The notes: generated by a model from the letters alone, not told the origin. DNA of 64,000 nt from Magnolia sinica (GCF_029962835.1 NC_080581.1:22706001-22770000), one strand, 5' to 3'. Positions 10,700 through 22,870 are shown, counted from the first letter of the stretch. Numbers and translations are program-made.

Positions 10700-12004
10700 G
10701 TTACGTGTAGCTTTGGTTAATTTTATGAATGTCTGTAATTTTGTAACATTCTAAAGGAGACCACAAGGGGCTATCCATGGTTGCACTAATTATGGTGTGT
10801 CCAGTAGGAATTTGTTTATAGGATAAGTTTAATTTACAAATGGATTTGTGGGGTCCACCATGTTTTGTATATGCCATCTAATTAATTCATTAAGAAGATG
10901 CATCTAACTAGGATGAATGTACACGAAAAAATCAGGTCATTCCAAAACCCAGGTGGACCACGACACATGATTTATAGGTTTTAGCCATGATTTTGAATGG
11001 TGTGGCTCATGTGATTTTTGGATCAATCTCAGTGTGAATATGAGGTGCGCTCACATGGTGGACGGATTGGATATCATTAAAACATCAGGGTAGGCCTTGA
11101 ACATATCGATTTCTACACTAACCATAGGTTAGATTTGTCTTGGATCTAACCATAGCTCAGAAAGATTTGTCTTGGGTCTGGCCTCCTTAAAAAATATTGG
11201 CCACTCTTAAACCATACACATGGCATGGTTTTACGAAAATATACAGTACCAAATTGCTGATCCTAAACTGTGGATGGAGCATGATCTAAAAATTACGCTA
11301 AAAAGATAACATTTACTGTCTGATTTTGTTCCCATCGAATTTGAACTACTTAACATTTTACTCTAAATTACAATCCATTTGATAGCCACTGATTGATTTT
11401 ATTTTATTTTTTTCTTTTTTAGAAAAGTGGGAGCACACCAACTATAATTCTATTAATCCAGCTAAATGAGGTGTACAAATCATTCATGTTTGCACCACAA
11501 AAATGGCTAGCCTCACCTATTATATAGACCACTATACAACATATACAAGGACAAAAGGAAAACAAAAGCAACCAGAAAAACAAAGACCCAGCACAAGGGG
11601 ACTAGCACTGCCAGCAGGCTACAGTCCAACCACACCAGAACCAAAAGCGCGCGGCAGCTTCCTGCCCAGAAGAATAGCGGTGTGATTGGATGTTTAGATT
11701 ATGGTCATCAATGTGATGTTTTTAGAGACATTCCATTCACAATATAAGCCACAATTTGGATGGTTTGTATAGTGGACACCAGCGCCACATGGGGAGGATG
11801 AGTGGCTACCATATTTAAGTTGTGTAAAACCCACCTACGGGTCTGCCCCACCAAATAACTATGGTATTGATCGCAAAAGAAGGAAACGATCATGTGCACT
11901 AAGCTTGCATGGAGAATCAGTGCATATACATCTCCCACCAAAGGAGAATCATGTGTAGGAATCTTGACACAAGTTCTAAAATGGTTGTAATTATGCATTA
12001 TTTC
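10700..12004. other. Upstream flank with decayed foldback repeat, no gene
   Basis: About 10850-11110 has words of the GGGGTCCACCATG...TATGCC family followed by AGGTGGACCACGACAC and GATGGACGG-like words, so it is an old foldback copy. The remainder is AT-rich. A short open frame at 11503-11685 has no recognisable similarity. Confidence 0.5.
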
Positions 12005-12576
12005 TGATATTAGTAAAAATAGATTAACTAAATGAATATATTCGAAGACTATGGAGTGCTTGAGGACCGGAAAATCACCCCGATCTCAGTCTCGGATACC
12101 AACCTCGACCAAAGGATTCAACATCGGTTACGAACTTTAGAGGTCGGCCTCGAATACCGACCTCAGCCTTAGGAACCAACTTTGAAAGTTAGCCTTGGAT
12201 ATTAATCACCACCTCAGAATCAAATACACTTGTAGTATATTAAGATATGATATGATTATCCTCCGATAAATTCACAAGGATCTTGGGAAATCAATTACAA
12301 CATGTCCGCAAGAAGATATCTTCTGTAATACGCAATCACCATCCAAGAGTCATTGTCATATGCGCCACCACTCCCAAAAGACTATAAATAAGTGCTCCAC
12401 CTACGGTGAAAGGTACACAGAATCTCTCACCCAAAACCCCTCAATATTAATAGACTCAGATTCCTATCCTGACTTTAGCATTGGACTGTCCCCTGCTCTA
12501 GCTAGGGTCTTCCTTGTCTTCTTCCTGTGCAGGTACTCGAAGGTCAAAAAGGGTGGACCGAATTTTTGCATCAATA
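12005..12576 (+). repeat. 5' LTR of the gypsy-type element
   Basis: It aligns with 14447-15032. Shared landmarks are GAAGACTATG, AAAATCACCCC, CCGATAAATTCAC-like, TATAAATAAGTGCTCC (a TATA-like promoter word) and CTCTAGCTAGGGT. It ends CATCAATA, with the canonical CA mutated to TA. Confidence 0.85.
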
Positions 12577-13199
12577 GTTTAACATTGTCTATGGGAATGA
12601 CATTAAAATTGTTCCTTCTTTACCAGAAAACCACAATGGTGAAAGAAAGAAGAAGGCTCTAGCTGCCATTGCTACAGCTATCCCAGCTCTTCTTGAATTA
12701 TCAGTCGAGTAGGGTGCCCAGCCCTACCAGCAGCAAACTGACTATACTCCCTTAGCGCCCGCCCCTCGAACCCGCACTCGGGGCATTCGATTAGTCCTAT
12801 TGGAGAACCGAGTCGAAGCCCTGAATAAATACATGAATTGACTTATGCAACTGCTCAAGAGACAGAATCCACCCCTCGATCGCGATGTAGAGGAGGGTGC
12901 TACCACTGTACCATTTCAAGCACTGGTCAACTCGTAAAAAAGCAAGCAACCTCCTGAGTTGCCAGCCCAGGCTCTTTTCGACACTTCGGGAGTAGCCACG
13001 CTCATTGACTGCAACTTGCGCCCCACACCAAAGAAGAAGAGCTGTGGAAAAACTACAAATTAGTGACCGAGTAGGAGGGCCCTTAGGAGGCAGAGCTCAG
13101 GAAAATTCGAGGGTAGATCAATGACATCAGACAAGCCTACCGTGCTCAAGTACCGACCTTAGTGAAGGCCATGTTCGAAGAAATAGAACCACCATTCAC

Positions 13200-13740
13200 C
13201 AACAACATTATGGCGTCTCCGCTTCCGCCCAGGTTCCGGATGCTGCAGATAACCCCCTACTCTGGAACCGCCGATTTGGCGGATCACCTCGAGTCCTTCA
13301 AATCTTGGATATAGCTTCATGATGCCTCGAGCTCCGTAATATGCTGAGCATTCTCCCTGACCTTATCAGGAGCTGCTCAGTAGTGGTTCAAGCAGTTAAA
13401 GCCGAGATCCATCAATTCTTTCTCGCAGCTCAGCAAAGCCTTCCTCACATAGTTCATTGATGGGAGAGACAGAAGAAAGATATCAGGTCATCTTCTCACA
13501 ATCAAGCAAAGGGAGGACGAGTTGTTAAGAGACTACCCCATTCGTTTCAACGTCGAAGCTATCCAGGTTGACAATTATTCCGACTAGTAGCTCTGACTGC
13601 CATGGTAGCTGGCCTCGAACAAAGAAAGTTCCTCTTCTCTATTGGTAAGAACCACCCAACTACCCTCGCCAACTTACTTAATCGACTTTAAAAAAATTTC
13701 AATGCCGATGAGTTCTTTAGTTCATGAAGAGCTACTTGAA
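13200..13740 (+). pseudogene. Decayed gag of the LTR element
   Basis: Plus-strand translation gives the retrotransposon gag order PPRFRMLQITPYSGTADLAD, HLESFKSW, AFSLTLSGAAQ, WFKQLKPRSINSFSQL, LLTIKQREDELLRDY, LTAMVAGLEQRKFLFSIGK. In-frame TAG codons fall after FKSWI, after SGAAQ and after KAFLT, so no full capsid could be made. A basic tail (KRKKENDQERGQRTST) follows near 13810. The gag would normally form the particle shell. The match to plant Ty3/gypsy gag is from recognised motifs. Confidence 0.8.
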
Positions 13741-14446
13741 GAAAAAATAACTCGACTGAGGATATGAAGCGAATGAAAAAAAAGGGAGAGCCCTCTACTG
13801 TTAATGCCAAAAGAAAGAAAGAGAACGACCAAGAACGAGGCCAGCGTACCTCAACATCAGATACTGAGGAGCACGTCGATTGACCGACTTACTCGACTAA
13901 GAGCGACCTCCCTTTTTAAAAGGAAAAAATGTGCTCATGATTCTATTGTTGTATTTTTTACTTGTTTATTGGCTTCTACAATAAAAGAACTTTCCTAAAT
14001 TAGGGAAATAAATTATTTTAAATGATTTATTAACTATTCGACCTACACGGTCCATTAGGACTTCCTTTAGTGTAAGGGAAAACAGTCTTCAACAAGTCAT
14101 TCGGCCCTTAGAGAAGAGTTCGAACTACTAATTAGTAACACTACTTGGACTGCGTAATCTACAATAAGAACTTTCTTTATTATAAGTGAAGAAAGTCCTT
14201 GTACCAAGTACTCGGCCTATTACTATAGAGACAACCGAAATTTCTCTCAGTTGAAGGGAAGAAAAATTCGTCCTATTAATTCTACCGTGCGTGATCTACC
14301 ACTGAACAATCAACTTATCGATCTTAGCCTCACTCCGTCTCGACCTCTCGACCTCCAGATCTCTTCATTGTAAGTCATCACATAGTGTCAGTCCACACTA
14401 ACTTACTTCCCGAGCTTTTGAAGAATGTTCGGAAGTAGGGGACTAC

Positions 14447-15032
14447 TGTTATGGGTAAAAATGGACTGATCAGATGAATAGACTTGAAGACTATGAATTG
14501 CTTGAGGGCCAAAAAATCACCCCAACCTCGACCTCAGTTACCAACTTTGGAGGTTGGCTTTAGATACTGACCTCGGTCTCCAGAACCAACTTTGGAGGTT
14601 GGCCTCGAATACCGATCTCGGCATCGAGAACCAACTTTGGAGGTCAGCCTCGGATATCGACCGCCACCGCAGAATCAAATACGCTTGCAATATATCAAGA
14701 TATGATAGAATAATCCTCCGAGATATTGGCGAGGATCTAAGGAAATCAATTACAACATATTCAGAGGAAGATATCTTACATAATATGCAATCACCATCCA
14801 AGAGTAATTGTCATATACGCCACCGCCCCTAGGAGGTTATAAATAAATACTCCGCCTGCGGTGAAAGGTATGAAGAATCTCTCACGCAAAACCCATCAAT
14901 ACTACTAGACTCAGATTCCTGGCTTGACTTTAGCATTGGAGGGTCACCTGCTCTAGCCAGGGTTTTCCTTATCTTCTTCCTACGCAAGTACTCAAAGGTC
15001 AAAAAAATGTGGACCAGATTTTTGAATCAACA
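14447..15032 (+). repeat. 3' LTR of the gypsy-type element
   Basis: It starts TGTTATGGGTAAAAATGG after a purine-rich tract and ends TTTTGAATCAACA. It carries the same TATAAATAAATACTCC word as the 5' LTR. It contains a short local duplication of the CAACTTTGGAGGTTGGCCTCG type words between 14540 and 14650. Confidence 0.85.
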
Positions 15033-17229
15033 ATTCCATACATACCTTGCATCTAATCATTTATGATTTATCTCATTTGAATTTGCATTAAAAACTCTGT
15101 TTATTCAGTTTTTAAATTATAAACTTTGTATAAGAATTTACAATGTTTTGATAAATATGTTATTCGAATTGGATATGTTTTTTCTTTAAAAACTTGTTTG
15201 AGATATACTCACTAAGCTGTCTAGATCACCTATTATTATTGATATTGAATTCTTTCAGCAGGATCTCACCAGGGTACTTGAGAGAGGATTACCAGCTACA
15301 TTAACTATTTTCTGGATGTAGTTTTCTTTAAAATCTTATATTTAATTATAATGGATTTGAAGTAGAAAGTTATATATGACTTTGGATTATGGTAATGAAG
15401 ATTTAGTATTTTGAATGTGGATATTAATTCCTTTTAGTTAATGATTTGTTATTTAATTTTAAGACAATATATATTTTATTGATTGGTATTTTGTCATGGT
15501 ACGTGGAGTTTGGCATGTGAGCATATAATTTATGTTAATGCCCCTTGTGTGCAGGATTAGGGTTGAGCCTACTGGGTGCCCCATTTTTGGGGTGACAATC
15601 ACCTCACCAACAGTCTATGTACTACATGATTGGGTGACGAACATAACTGATGTTCTTAATCACCATTTTGGCTACAAAGCCCAGCTGCTAGAACTTCATT
15701 TTTTTAAAATTCAAATTTTGAAATGCATATAGATTAACACTAATTATCTTTGAGTGTTGGAAATGGGTGTAGAGATGTTTGCACTCTTGTGTGTCCCACT
15801 GTGAATGGGGCATATATCTAGAATCACATTAATCAAGCAATTCTAATGGTCCCATTAATCATTTCAATTGGATGGTTAAAAGTAAAATAAGCAGTAATTG
15901 AAATAGAAAATGAAAATCAGATGGTTAACATTATTTATTTTCTCAAATGTACTTTTGGGTTATGTTTCCATCTACAGTCCAGCAATTTGAATGGAGATTA
16001 CCGTGCAACTCTGGCACCATCATTTTCAGTAGCTACACTTGCCACCATCCTTTTTTTAAATGCAAAACTAATATTTTAATAGTGCAACTTACCGCCACCC
16101 CTTTTTAAATGGTGCAGAAATGTCTATCCCTCCGCACGGTATCTGACAATGCCTGAGGCATCCACCAGTTGGAATAAGACGCCGTATGGGTGGGGTCGTG
16201 GCGTAATTTGATTGGGCGACGTTAACATTTGCGATCAACGAAAGCAGCTATTACGTGGGCACATGCACAACATGGGGCGGCGCTGTCCTTGGAGCCACGT
16301 AGACATATGTATTGTATATCACATTGTCCATCCGATATCCCTGCTCATTTTAGAGGCATGAGCCAAAATATGAAGCTTATCCAAATCACAGCGGACCACA
16401 TCACAAGAAGTGGTAATAGAACGCCCACCATTAAAAACTTAACAGGGCACAATGTCCCACTGTAATGTTTAGCTCCCAAGGTCACACTGACCACCGTGAA
16501 GGAAAAATAAATAAATAAATAGCAGCTTGATCCAAAACTTTGTGCCCACACAAAGTTTTTAACTGTCATTCACAACTTTTTCTAGTGGTGTGGTCCACTT
16601 GAGATTTGGATCTGCTTCATTTTTGGTATCATGCCCTAATATGAGGTAGAAAACATATGGACAGCATGGATATACAATGCGTACATCAAGGTGGGCCTCA
16701 AGGTCAAGACTGCACCTAATCTACTCCATACAGCTAAAAAGCTTTCAACCATACTCCGCGTGGCCCAATTTTGACAGCGACATATTATCCATTCAAATAT
16801 TCCTGCCATATCTGTGTAATCCACGTCAAGATCGTCTTAACCACCAACTCTCAGGCCTTCTCACCTTGATTGGTCTATTTCTCTTCTGAACCCGTTTATT
16901 TGTTGGCACAAGTTGAATGGTTATGATCATTGCATTAAGGAGATTTTTTTATACATCATCCATCTACACTGAGGGGCAACAAGACTACTAGTTTTACAAA
17001 CTATCTCCTAATCTATGATTCATCGACTACATGAGCATCCTGTGGCACATGCCTTGGATGATATGATTGGTTCACTCATCACCATGTTTTATAAATGACT
17101 GTATTTGAAAGGAAGATTGCAATGATACGTCAACAATAGCAGGCATTTAAACGAAGTACCTATGGTCACTAGCTAAATTTCAATGATGATGCAGGCCATT
17201 TTATAAATGCTTACTATTTTTCTAGATCA
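15033..17229. other. No recognisable gene; scattered repeat words
   Basis: 15033-16150 is AT-rich with no known coding similarity. 16180-16700 contains foldback-family words (GTGGTGTGGTCCACTTGAG at about 16588, AAGGTGGGCC near 16690) and is probably a decayed copy. The small open frames here overlap one another on both strands and look like chance. Confidence 0.5.
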
Positions 17230-17645
17230 CTGAGCTCACCATGGTTTCCCATGTTGGAATCACGTGGTGTGGTCCACCTGACTTTTGCAACCACATAATA
17301 TTTGGGGGACGCGGATTTCCTGCCAAAGCCTTTGCAATAAAGTTCCTGCTGGAAACTTAGGTGGTGCCTACCGTGATGTTTGTGCAAAATCCACACCGTC
17401 CATCCGTTTTGTGAGCTCATTTAAGGATAAATGGAAAAAAGTGAACAGGATCCATGACTCAAATGGGCCGTACTAAAGGAAAAGGTGGTTAGGAAAATTC
17501 CTACCGTTGAAACCTCCCTGGGTCAACAGTGATGTTTACATGCCATCCATACCGTTCATAACGTCATTCCTACTAGGATGAAGTGAAAACACAAATATTA
17601 GTATGATTCAAAACATCTGTGGCCCACGAATATTTCAACCGTGGA
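17230..17645. mobile_element. Foldback/MITE-like element, GGGGCCCACC family
   Basis: It contains GTGTGGTCCACCTGACTTTT near one end and AGGTGGTGCCTACCGTGATG with CACACCGTCCATCCG further on, then GTCAACAGTGATGTTTACATG. The order of inner words matches other members. Exact ends are not resolved. Confidence 0.55.
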
Positions 17646-17742
17646 CGTTCGATTATCACGTTTTCAGCTCCTTGAGTATTGGATCCAGCTCATTGTTGGT
17701 CTCATGTCTTAAAAATGAACTCACAGAATGGATAGACCGAGT

Positions 17743-18339
17743 GGATTGGCTGGTGTGCCACACACCAGCTATATAGCTGGTGTAGGTACGTGTGGTGTGA
17801 GGCATCTCGGGCTCAAGTTGTACGAACGGTTCAAAGGAGATCAAAGTCACATAGTCCCACAGTGATGTATTTATTATATCCACACCTATTCATTCATTTT
17901 TTGAGATCATTTTAGAGAATTATACAAAAAATTAAATTATATCCAAAGATCAACTGGACCACACCACAAATACCAGCGGGGATAATGATTTTCACGGTTA
18001 AAAAATTCGTAGGGCCCATCATAACGTTTATTTTCTATCAAATCTATTCATACAGTCACAAAGTCTTGGATGAATAGGAAAAGCAAATTTCATATTGATA
18101 CAAAACTTCCGTGATCCCCAAAAGGGTTTCAATGGTAGACATTCAATCCCCCACTGCTTTTTGTAGTGTGGTCCACTTGACAGTTAGATCTATCTTACTT
18201 TTCGTTTCAAGCCTTATGATGAGCTCGCCAAATGGATGAACGGTTTGGATATAACACATACCTCATGATGGGACCCACAGAACTTGCTAACGTCAATATA
18301 GCATCTATATAGCTGATCTGTGGTACACCAGCCAATCCG
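17743..18339. mobile_element. Foldback element with about 40-bp terminal inverted repeats
   Basis: The left end reads GGATTGGCTGGTGTGCCACA followed by the palindrome CACCAGCTATATAGCTGGTG at about 17763. The right end read on the other strand gives CGGATTGGCTGGTGTACCAC and a similar AGCTATATAG word. The interior carries the family's CAGTGATGTATTTATTATATC and GATGAACGGTTTGGATATAAC words in opposite orientation, so it can fold on itself. No coding capacity. Confidence 0.75.
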
Positions 18340-19150
18340 CTTCCCCGATTTTGGGGTTGTACATTCATTTTGGTGGGGCTTCTGAAATGATTAGACTACA
18401 TCTAAAAATATTCTTAACGTGCATCTTCTGAATTGACCAGATTGCATATAAAAAGATTCCCTAGGTTTATCGTGATGGGCATCGCCGTTGGAATGCTCCC
18501 TGTCGATGGACCTGATTTTTTAGCAACAAGGAGAACATGAGGGGCCCACATGATAATTATTTGATGTCTTTCACAACTAATGGTGGGCCACGCATTGTTG
18601 ATTAAGCTTAACTTTAATGGGTCCAGCATCAATTAAAATTAAGAAAAAGAAAAGGAGAGGTGAATGGTACTTCTTCTTTACTCTAACCTTTCGGTTGCGT
18701 TAGGAATAGTCCATTACATTTTAATCCAACAAGGAAAACGCCTTCAATTTTCTATGAAAATGACCCGTTACGTGTCGCGGAAGTTCACGTAGAGGAAAGA
18801 AGAGCTATTCCCACCACACATGCCTAATTAACGTGGATGACATTTGGAACGTGCTAGAATAAGGTTAGACTATGAGTCAACACGTCAACACAATATGGTG
18901 TTTTAATGACATCACTCATATTTTCCTTAGACCACAAAATCCAGGTTGACCCAAAACTCAGATACATCACACCATGTGAAATAATGCCTAAAACCTCTAC
19001 AATAACGTGTTGTATTTTCTCTTCTTCCTGGTAAGTATACTTGGTTTGACGAAAGATACATACCACGGTGATTTACATACAAAGCTATGATTCGTGTCCC
19101 GTCCCCATTTATCTGTCCCGTCCCCATTTATCTGTGTACCGTCTATCTTC
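18340..19150. other. No gene; one short tandem duplication
   Basis: Mostly unremarkable sequence with foldback-family words at 18380-18620. At about 19098-19135 a 19-bp unit (CCCGTCCCCATTTATCTGT) is present twice in tandem. Confidence 0.5.
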
Positions 19151-19159
19151 GTTGTGTAC

Positions 19160-19443
19160 TGTAGCCATCTTGAAATGAAATAGACCATGTCGCTTTCTTC
19201 TTGCAGCAGCCTCCAAATGAAGTTGGCATCTTGGAATGCCACACCCATTTTGCCCAACCCCTGCAATGCCCTCTGTCTGCTAATCTCCCAGATTGTTTTG
19301 ACTAAGAACATACTAGAAGGTTCGAGGGGCCATATACATGTCTTTTTCTTCAGACGTGTAGAATCCTCCTTAAAAGATGTGATCCAGGACCTCTTGGGGG
19401 AGGTAGGCCGAGACCGAAGGTGGGAGGGGGCCTTCCGGGCCAA
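19160..19443 (-). other. Open segment of higher GC, possible captured gene fragment
   Basis: The minus strand is open for about 90 codons here (IWEISRQRALQGLGKMGVAF, then QDANFIWRLLQEE). Its base composition is more gene-like than the surrounding AT-rich DNA. It lies directly beside CACTA-type subterminal repeats. I do not recognise the family. A plus-strand frame is also open over much of it, so chance is not excluded. Confidence 0.35.
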
Positions 19444-19489
19444 GAAAATCCTTCACCCTAAGCGATTTCCGGTCCTCTGGAATCGGCCT

Positions 19490-19745
19490 ATTAGCTCGCC
19501 GACACTGTGCAGATTTGCGACATATTTTTTTGCGACAGACCAAAAATCGCCTGGTTTATTTCCGTCACTAATCCCGTCTTTCTCGAAAATCCGTAATTCA
19601 AAAGTCGTGGAATTTTGCGATGAACCAAAATCCGTTGCTAAAATCTGATTTACAATGGATTTACGACGAAATATAATCTGTTGCAAATTCCCGCCCAAAA
19701 TAGAAGTTCACAACGGTTTTTATTTGCTTTTGCGACGGAATTCCG
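19490..19745. mobile_element. CACTA-type subterminal repeat cluster (GCGACGGA family)
   Basis: Repeated GCGACGGA/TCCGTCGC-type words occur in both orientations (GCGACAGACC, TTCCGTCAC, GCGACGGAATTCCGTCGTG). This is the layout of transposase-binding subterminal repeats in En/Spm (CACTA) elements. The same family appears at 63835-64000. A CACTA end was not found next to it, so the element is truncated. Confidence 0.55.
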
Positions 19746-19779
19746 TCGTGAAAGGACTTTTGCCTTGGAACATTTAATT

Positions 19780-20840
19780 TTTTTTCCAATTTTTTTTTTT
19801 TTTTTTAAGAATATGGTCAAAAATTATGTTTTTTTTGTAGTCCGAGAATTGTTTTTTAATAGAATTTCAGTGGTTTAATTGTACATATTTGTATTTAATA
19901 TTATTTTTTAACAATTGATTGAATGCAAAAAATAAAAATAAAAAATTATTTTGTTTTTATATCAAATGAGTGGAAATTATTATTTTTTTAAAATTTAAAA
20001 CTAATATTTAAATGATTTGTAATATCACATGAAAAAGAATATTGAGAAGTTTATTAAATTTAACAATGTTTGAGGAAAAAAAATGAGATTTTGAAAAAAT
20101 AAAAGTCGTAATTTAATAAAAAGCTATTTTGTGGGGTAAAAAAAAGAATATTGAATAAAGTTGATAATTTTGAAAAAAGAATTTGATTTCGAGAAAAAAA
20201 ATAATATCCTAAAAAAGAAAATTAAAAAGATTTTAAAAAATGTGAAAATTTTGACAATGTTGAAAAATGAAAATATTTTGAAAAAGAAAATGAGAGTTTG
20301 TATTTTGAAAAATAAAATAAAATTGAGAAGTTCGTTAAAAATTGACAAGTTCGAAAAATTGGAGAAGTTAGAAAGATTTAAAATTTTAAAAATAAAACAT
20401 TTTGAAACAAAAAATAAAGTTCAAAAAATTTGTGATTTTGAAAAATAATTGAAAATGTTAAAAATTTGGAATTAAAAGAAAGTTATTTATAAAAGCACTA
20501 AGATTTTGAAAAAAAAAATAAAATTATATCATTTTAAAAAGGAAAATTGAAATGTTGAAAACAAAATGATGCTTTTGAAGAAAAGAAAAAAAAAATCGGC
20601 ATTTTGGAATTTTTAAGGAAAAAAAAATTAAAATTTGAGAAAATTTTTGAGATTTTGAAAATAAAAATTCAGAATTTGTATTTTAATTTTTTTTGAAATA
20701 TTTTATAATAAAAATGATATTTTGTTAAAAGTTTTCAAAGAAAAATTAAGCATAAAAAATATACATTTTGAAAAAAAAAATGTTATTTTTAAATAGAAAC
20801 TGAAATTTATCTGTGAAAATAAAATGTAGCCTAATCGAGG
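19780..20840. repeat. AT-rich low-complexity tract built on TTTTGAAAAA
   Basis: About 1 kb is dominated by T-runs, then purine-rich words TTTTGAAAAA/AAAATGAAAATTTTG repeated irregularly with strong A-over-T bias from 20000 on. Open frames here are only Lys/Phe/Ile-rich. A copy in the opposite orientation lies at 40000-40340. Confidence 0.8.
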
Positions 20841-20979
20841 AGAGTAACTAGTCAAATTAAGAGTATTGATCAATAAAATAGAGTGAATGGACCAGACATA
20901 TAAAATCAGCCAAATATTCTGGTCAAAATTGTGACCCAACTTATTGACCTCACGAGAACCTAAGAATTGATGTTAGTAA

Positions 20980-21260
20980 GTTTTGTAGGCCCCATTATGA
21001 TGTGTGTCGAACATTAACACCGTGCGTTTGATGTGTCCCCTTTAGGTTATGAGATATCTCAAAAATCATCCGTATACGAAACTCAGGTGGGCCATACCAT
21101 CTAAAACCATGTGAAGACATCCTAAAAAATATAAAAGCACTTGGTGGGGCCCACATGAGTTTTGGATGCAGTTGAAACTTGGTCTGACCACTCATCCAAG
21201 TGGGACACACATAATGAGTGGGTTGGATATGTGAATTACATTTAGGCAGGCCCAATATAT
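20980..21260. mobile_element. Foldback-family subtype D, plus orientation
   Basis: It starts GTAGGCCCCATTATGATGTG and includes CCCCTTTAGGTTATGAGATA and GGTGGGGCCCACATGAG. The same subtype in the opposite orientation lies at 39140-39475 (CTCATGTGGGCCCC ... AAGGGGACACATCAAA). No coding potential. Confidence 0.65.
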
Positions 21261-21309
21261 GATTATGAATGTTTTAAGGAAACCCCTTTCCACTCCATTT
21301 AGGTTACTC

Positions 21310-21780
21310 ATTACCCTTACCAGAGTAAACTCTGTGGGGTCCACCGTTATTTATTTATTTTATCCACTCCGTTCATCCATGTTAACAGATAATTTGAGGT
21401 CTAAAGAACAAAAAGGAAGCATATCCAAAGCTCAAGTGGACCACACCACATGAAATAGTGTGATTGAACCTTTACCATTGAAAAATTCTTAAAGGCCATA
21501 GAAGTGTTGGATCAAGCTGATGCTTGTGTTCTCTTCATTCATATCCTTTTGATATTATGAACAGGTTGGATGACAAATAAGCATTATCGTGGGCTCAAGG
21601 AAGGTATCAACAGTGGAAATCATTATTCCGCAGTGTTTCGTGTGGCATGGTCCACTTGAGTTTTGGATTTATCGAAAGTTTGGGATCAACCCACACCGTT
21701 TATCCATTTTTCGAGATCATTGTAGAAAATTATCCAAAAAATGAATCATATCCAAAGATTAAATAGACCACACCACAAAT
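21310..21780. mobile_element. Foldback-family subtype E
   Basis: GAGTAAACTCTGTGGGGTCC, then the family's inner words CTCAAGTGGACCACACCACA and GTGGCATGGTCCACTTGAG, then CACACCGTTTATCCATTTTT. A related end in the opposite orientation lies near 41550-41600 (CACAGAGTTTACTCAG). Confidence 0.55.
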
Positions 21781-21787
21781 AAGGGGA

Positions 21788-22315
21788 ACTGATTGGCTAC
21801 TCCCCTTGACACCGGCCAATGTCTGGTGGTCGGTGCTCTGTGGGCCCCACCATGATGTATGTGTTTCATCCATGCCATTCATATATTTTTAAAGATCATC
21901 TTAAGGCATGAGACAAAAAATGAGGTATATCCCAAAATGAAATGGACCACATTACAGGAAACAATGTTGAATGAGCATGAACCATTAAAAACATTTTGGG
22001 GGCCATAAAAGTTTTGAATCGGGATGATTTTTGTTTTCGTCCTTCATCTAGGCATGTATGACCTAATAAATGAATTGGATGTCAAATAAGCACTACAGGG
22101 GGCCTTAGGAGGATTTTAATGATGGATATCCAATCACTATTGTTTTCATGTGGTGTGGTCCACCTGAGATTTATATACCTCTCATTTTTGGAATAAATCC
22201 GTAAAATGATCTTTAAAAATGGATGAATGTAATGGATGAAATACATACATCATGGTGGGGCCCACAGAGCACCGACCAGCAGCCACGGGGCTGGTGTCAG
22301 GGGAAGTAGTGAGAC
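21788..22315. mobile_element. Foldback element subtype F with inverted ends
   Basis: The left end runs GATTGGCTACTCCCCTTGAC and on to GTCGGTGCTCTGTGGGCCCC. The right end is its near reverse complement: GGGGCCCACAGAGCACCGAC, then GGCTGGTGTCAGGGGAAGTAG. The length is about 528 bp. The inner half-sites ACCATGATGTATGTG and TACATACATCATGGTG make one large hairpin. A right end of the same subtype is at 40692. Confidence 0.8.
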
Positions 22316-22317
22316 TA

Positions 22318-22690
22318 GCGTTAGCAAGTTCCGTGGGCCCCACCATGAGGTATGTTTTGTATCCACACCTTCCATTTATTTGGAGAGATCATTTTAGGGC
22401 AATATCCAAATAACGACTTAAATCCAAAGCTCCAATGGACCCCAGCACAGAAAACAGTGGGACAATGATGCCCACCATTAAAAACTTCTAAAGGCCATAA
22501 AAGTTTTAGATCAAGCCGATATTTGTGTTTTCCCTTATTTCATGTCTTTTTAAATTTTTGAACAGGTTGGATTTCAAATAAACATTATGATGGGCCCTAG
22601 GATAGTTCTTACCCTAGAATGATATCTAAAAATGGATGGAAGGTGTAGATATAACACATACATCATAGTGGGGCCCACAAAACTCGGTGA
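22318..22690. mobile_element. Foldback-family subtype G
   Basis: It starts GTTCCGTGGGCCCCACCATG and ends TACATCATAGTGGGGCCCAC. Inner words CCATTTATTTGGAGAGATCA and TTCTAAAGGCCATAAAAGTT recur in opposite orientation at 40740-41170. Confidence 0.7.
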
Positions 22691-22728
22691 TGTCAGTATC
22701 CAAACTGCGTCCAACCATAATCCGCGGC

Positions 22729-22733
<5 letters not shown>

Positions 22734-22780
<47 letters not shown>

Positions 22781-22870
22781 CTCTCCCTCCTCTCTCTGTC
22801 TCTCTTCCTCTTTCTGTCTCTGATCTCTCCACCACAGATTTACTGTTACCGAACGCCCTACCCACGCATG

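Larger units (their letters stand above)
12005..15032 (+). mobile_element. Non-autonomous Ty3/gypsy-type LTR retrotransposon
   Basis: Two similar direct repeats, 12005-12576 and 14447-15032, flank 1.87 kb. Both start TGWTAT...GTAAAAATRGA and end in TTTTTG-ATCAAYA. The flanks ATTTC and ATTCC fit a 5-bp target duplication with one change. Just inside the 5' LTR, TTTAACATTGTCTATGGG matches the usual TTTGGCGCCGTCTGTGGG primer-site region with CpG-decay changes. Just before the 3' LTR lies a purine-rich AAGTAGGGGACTAC tract. Internal DNA encodes only a broken gag; no protease, reverse transcriptase or integrase was seen. It must have relied on another element's enzymes. LTR divergence by eye is clearly more than a few percent, so it is old. 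Confidence 0.85.

Noticed and set aside
20124-20448. Lys/Phe-rich frames on both strands
   Set aside because: Low-complexity TTTTGAAAAA sequence; no coding meaning.
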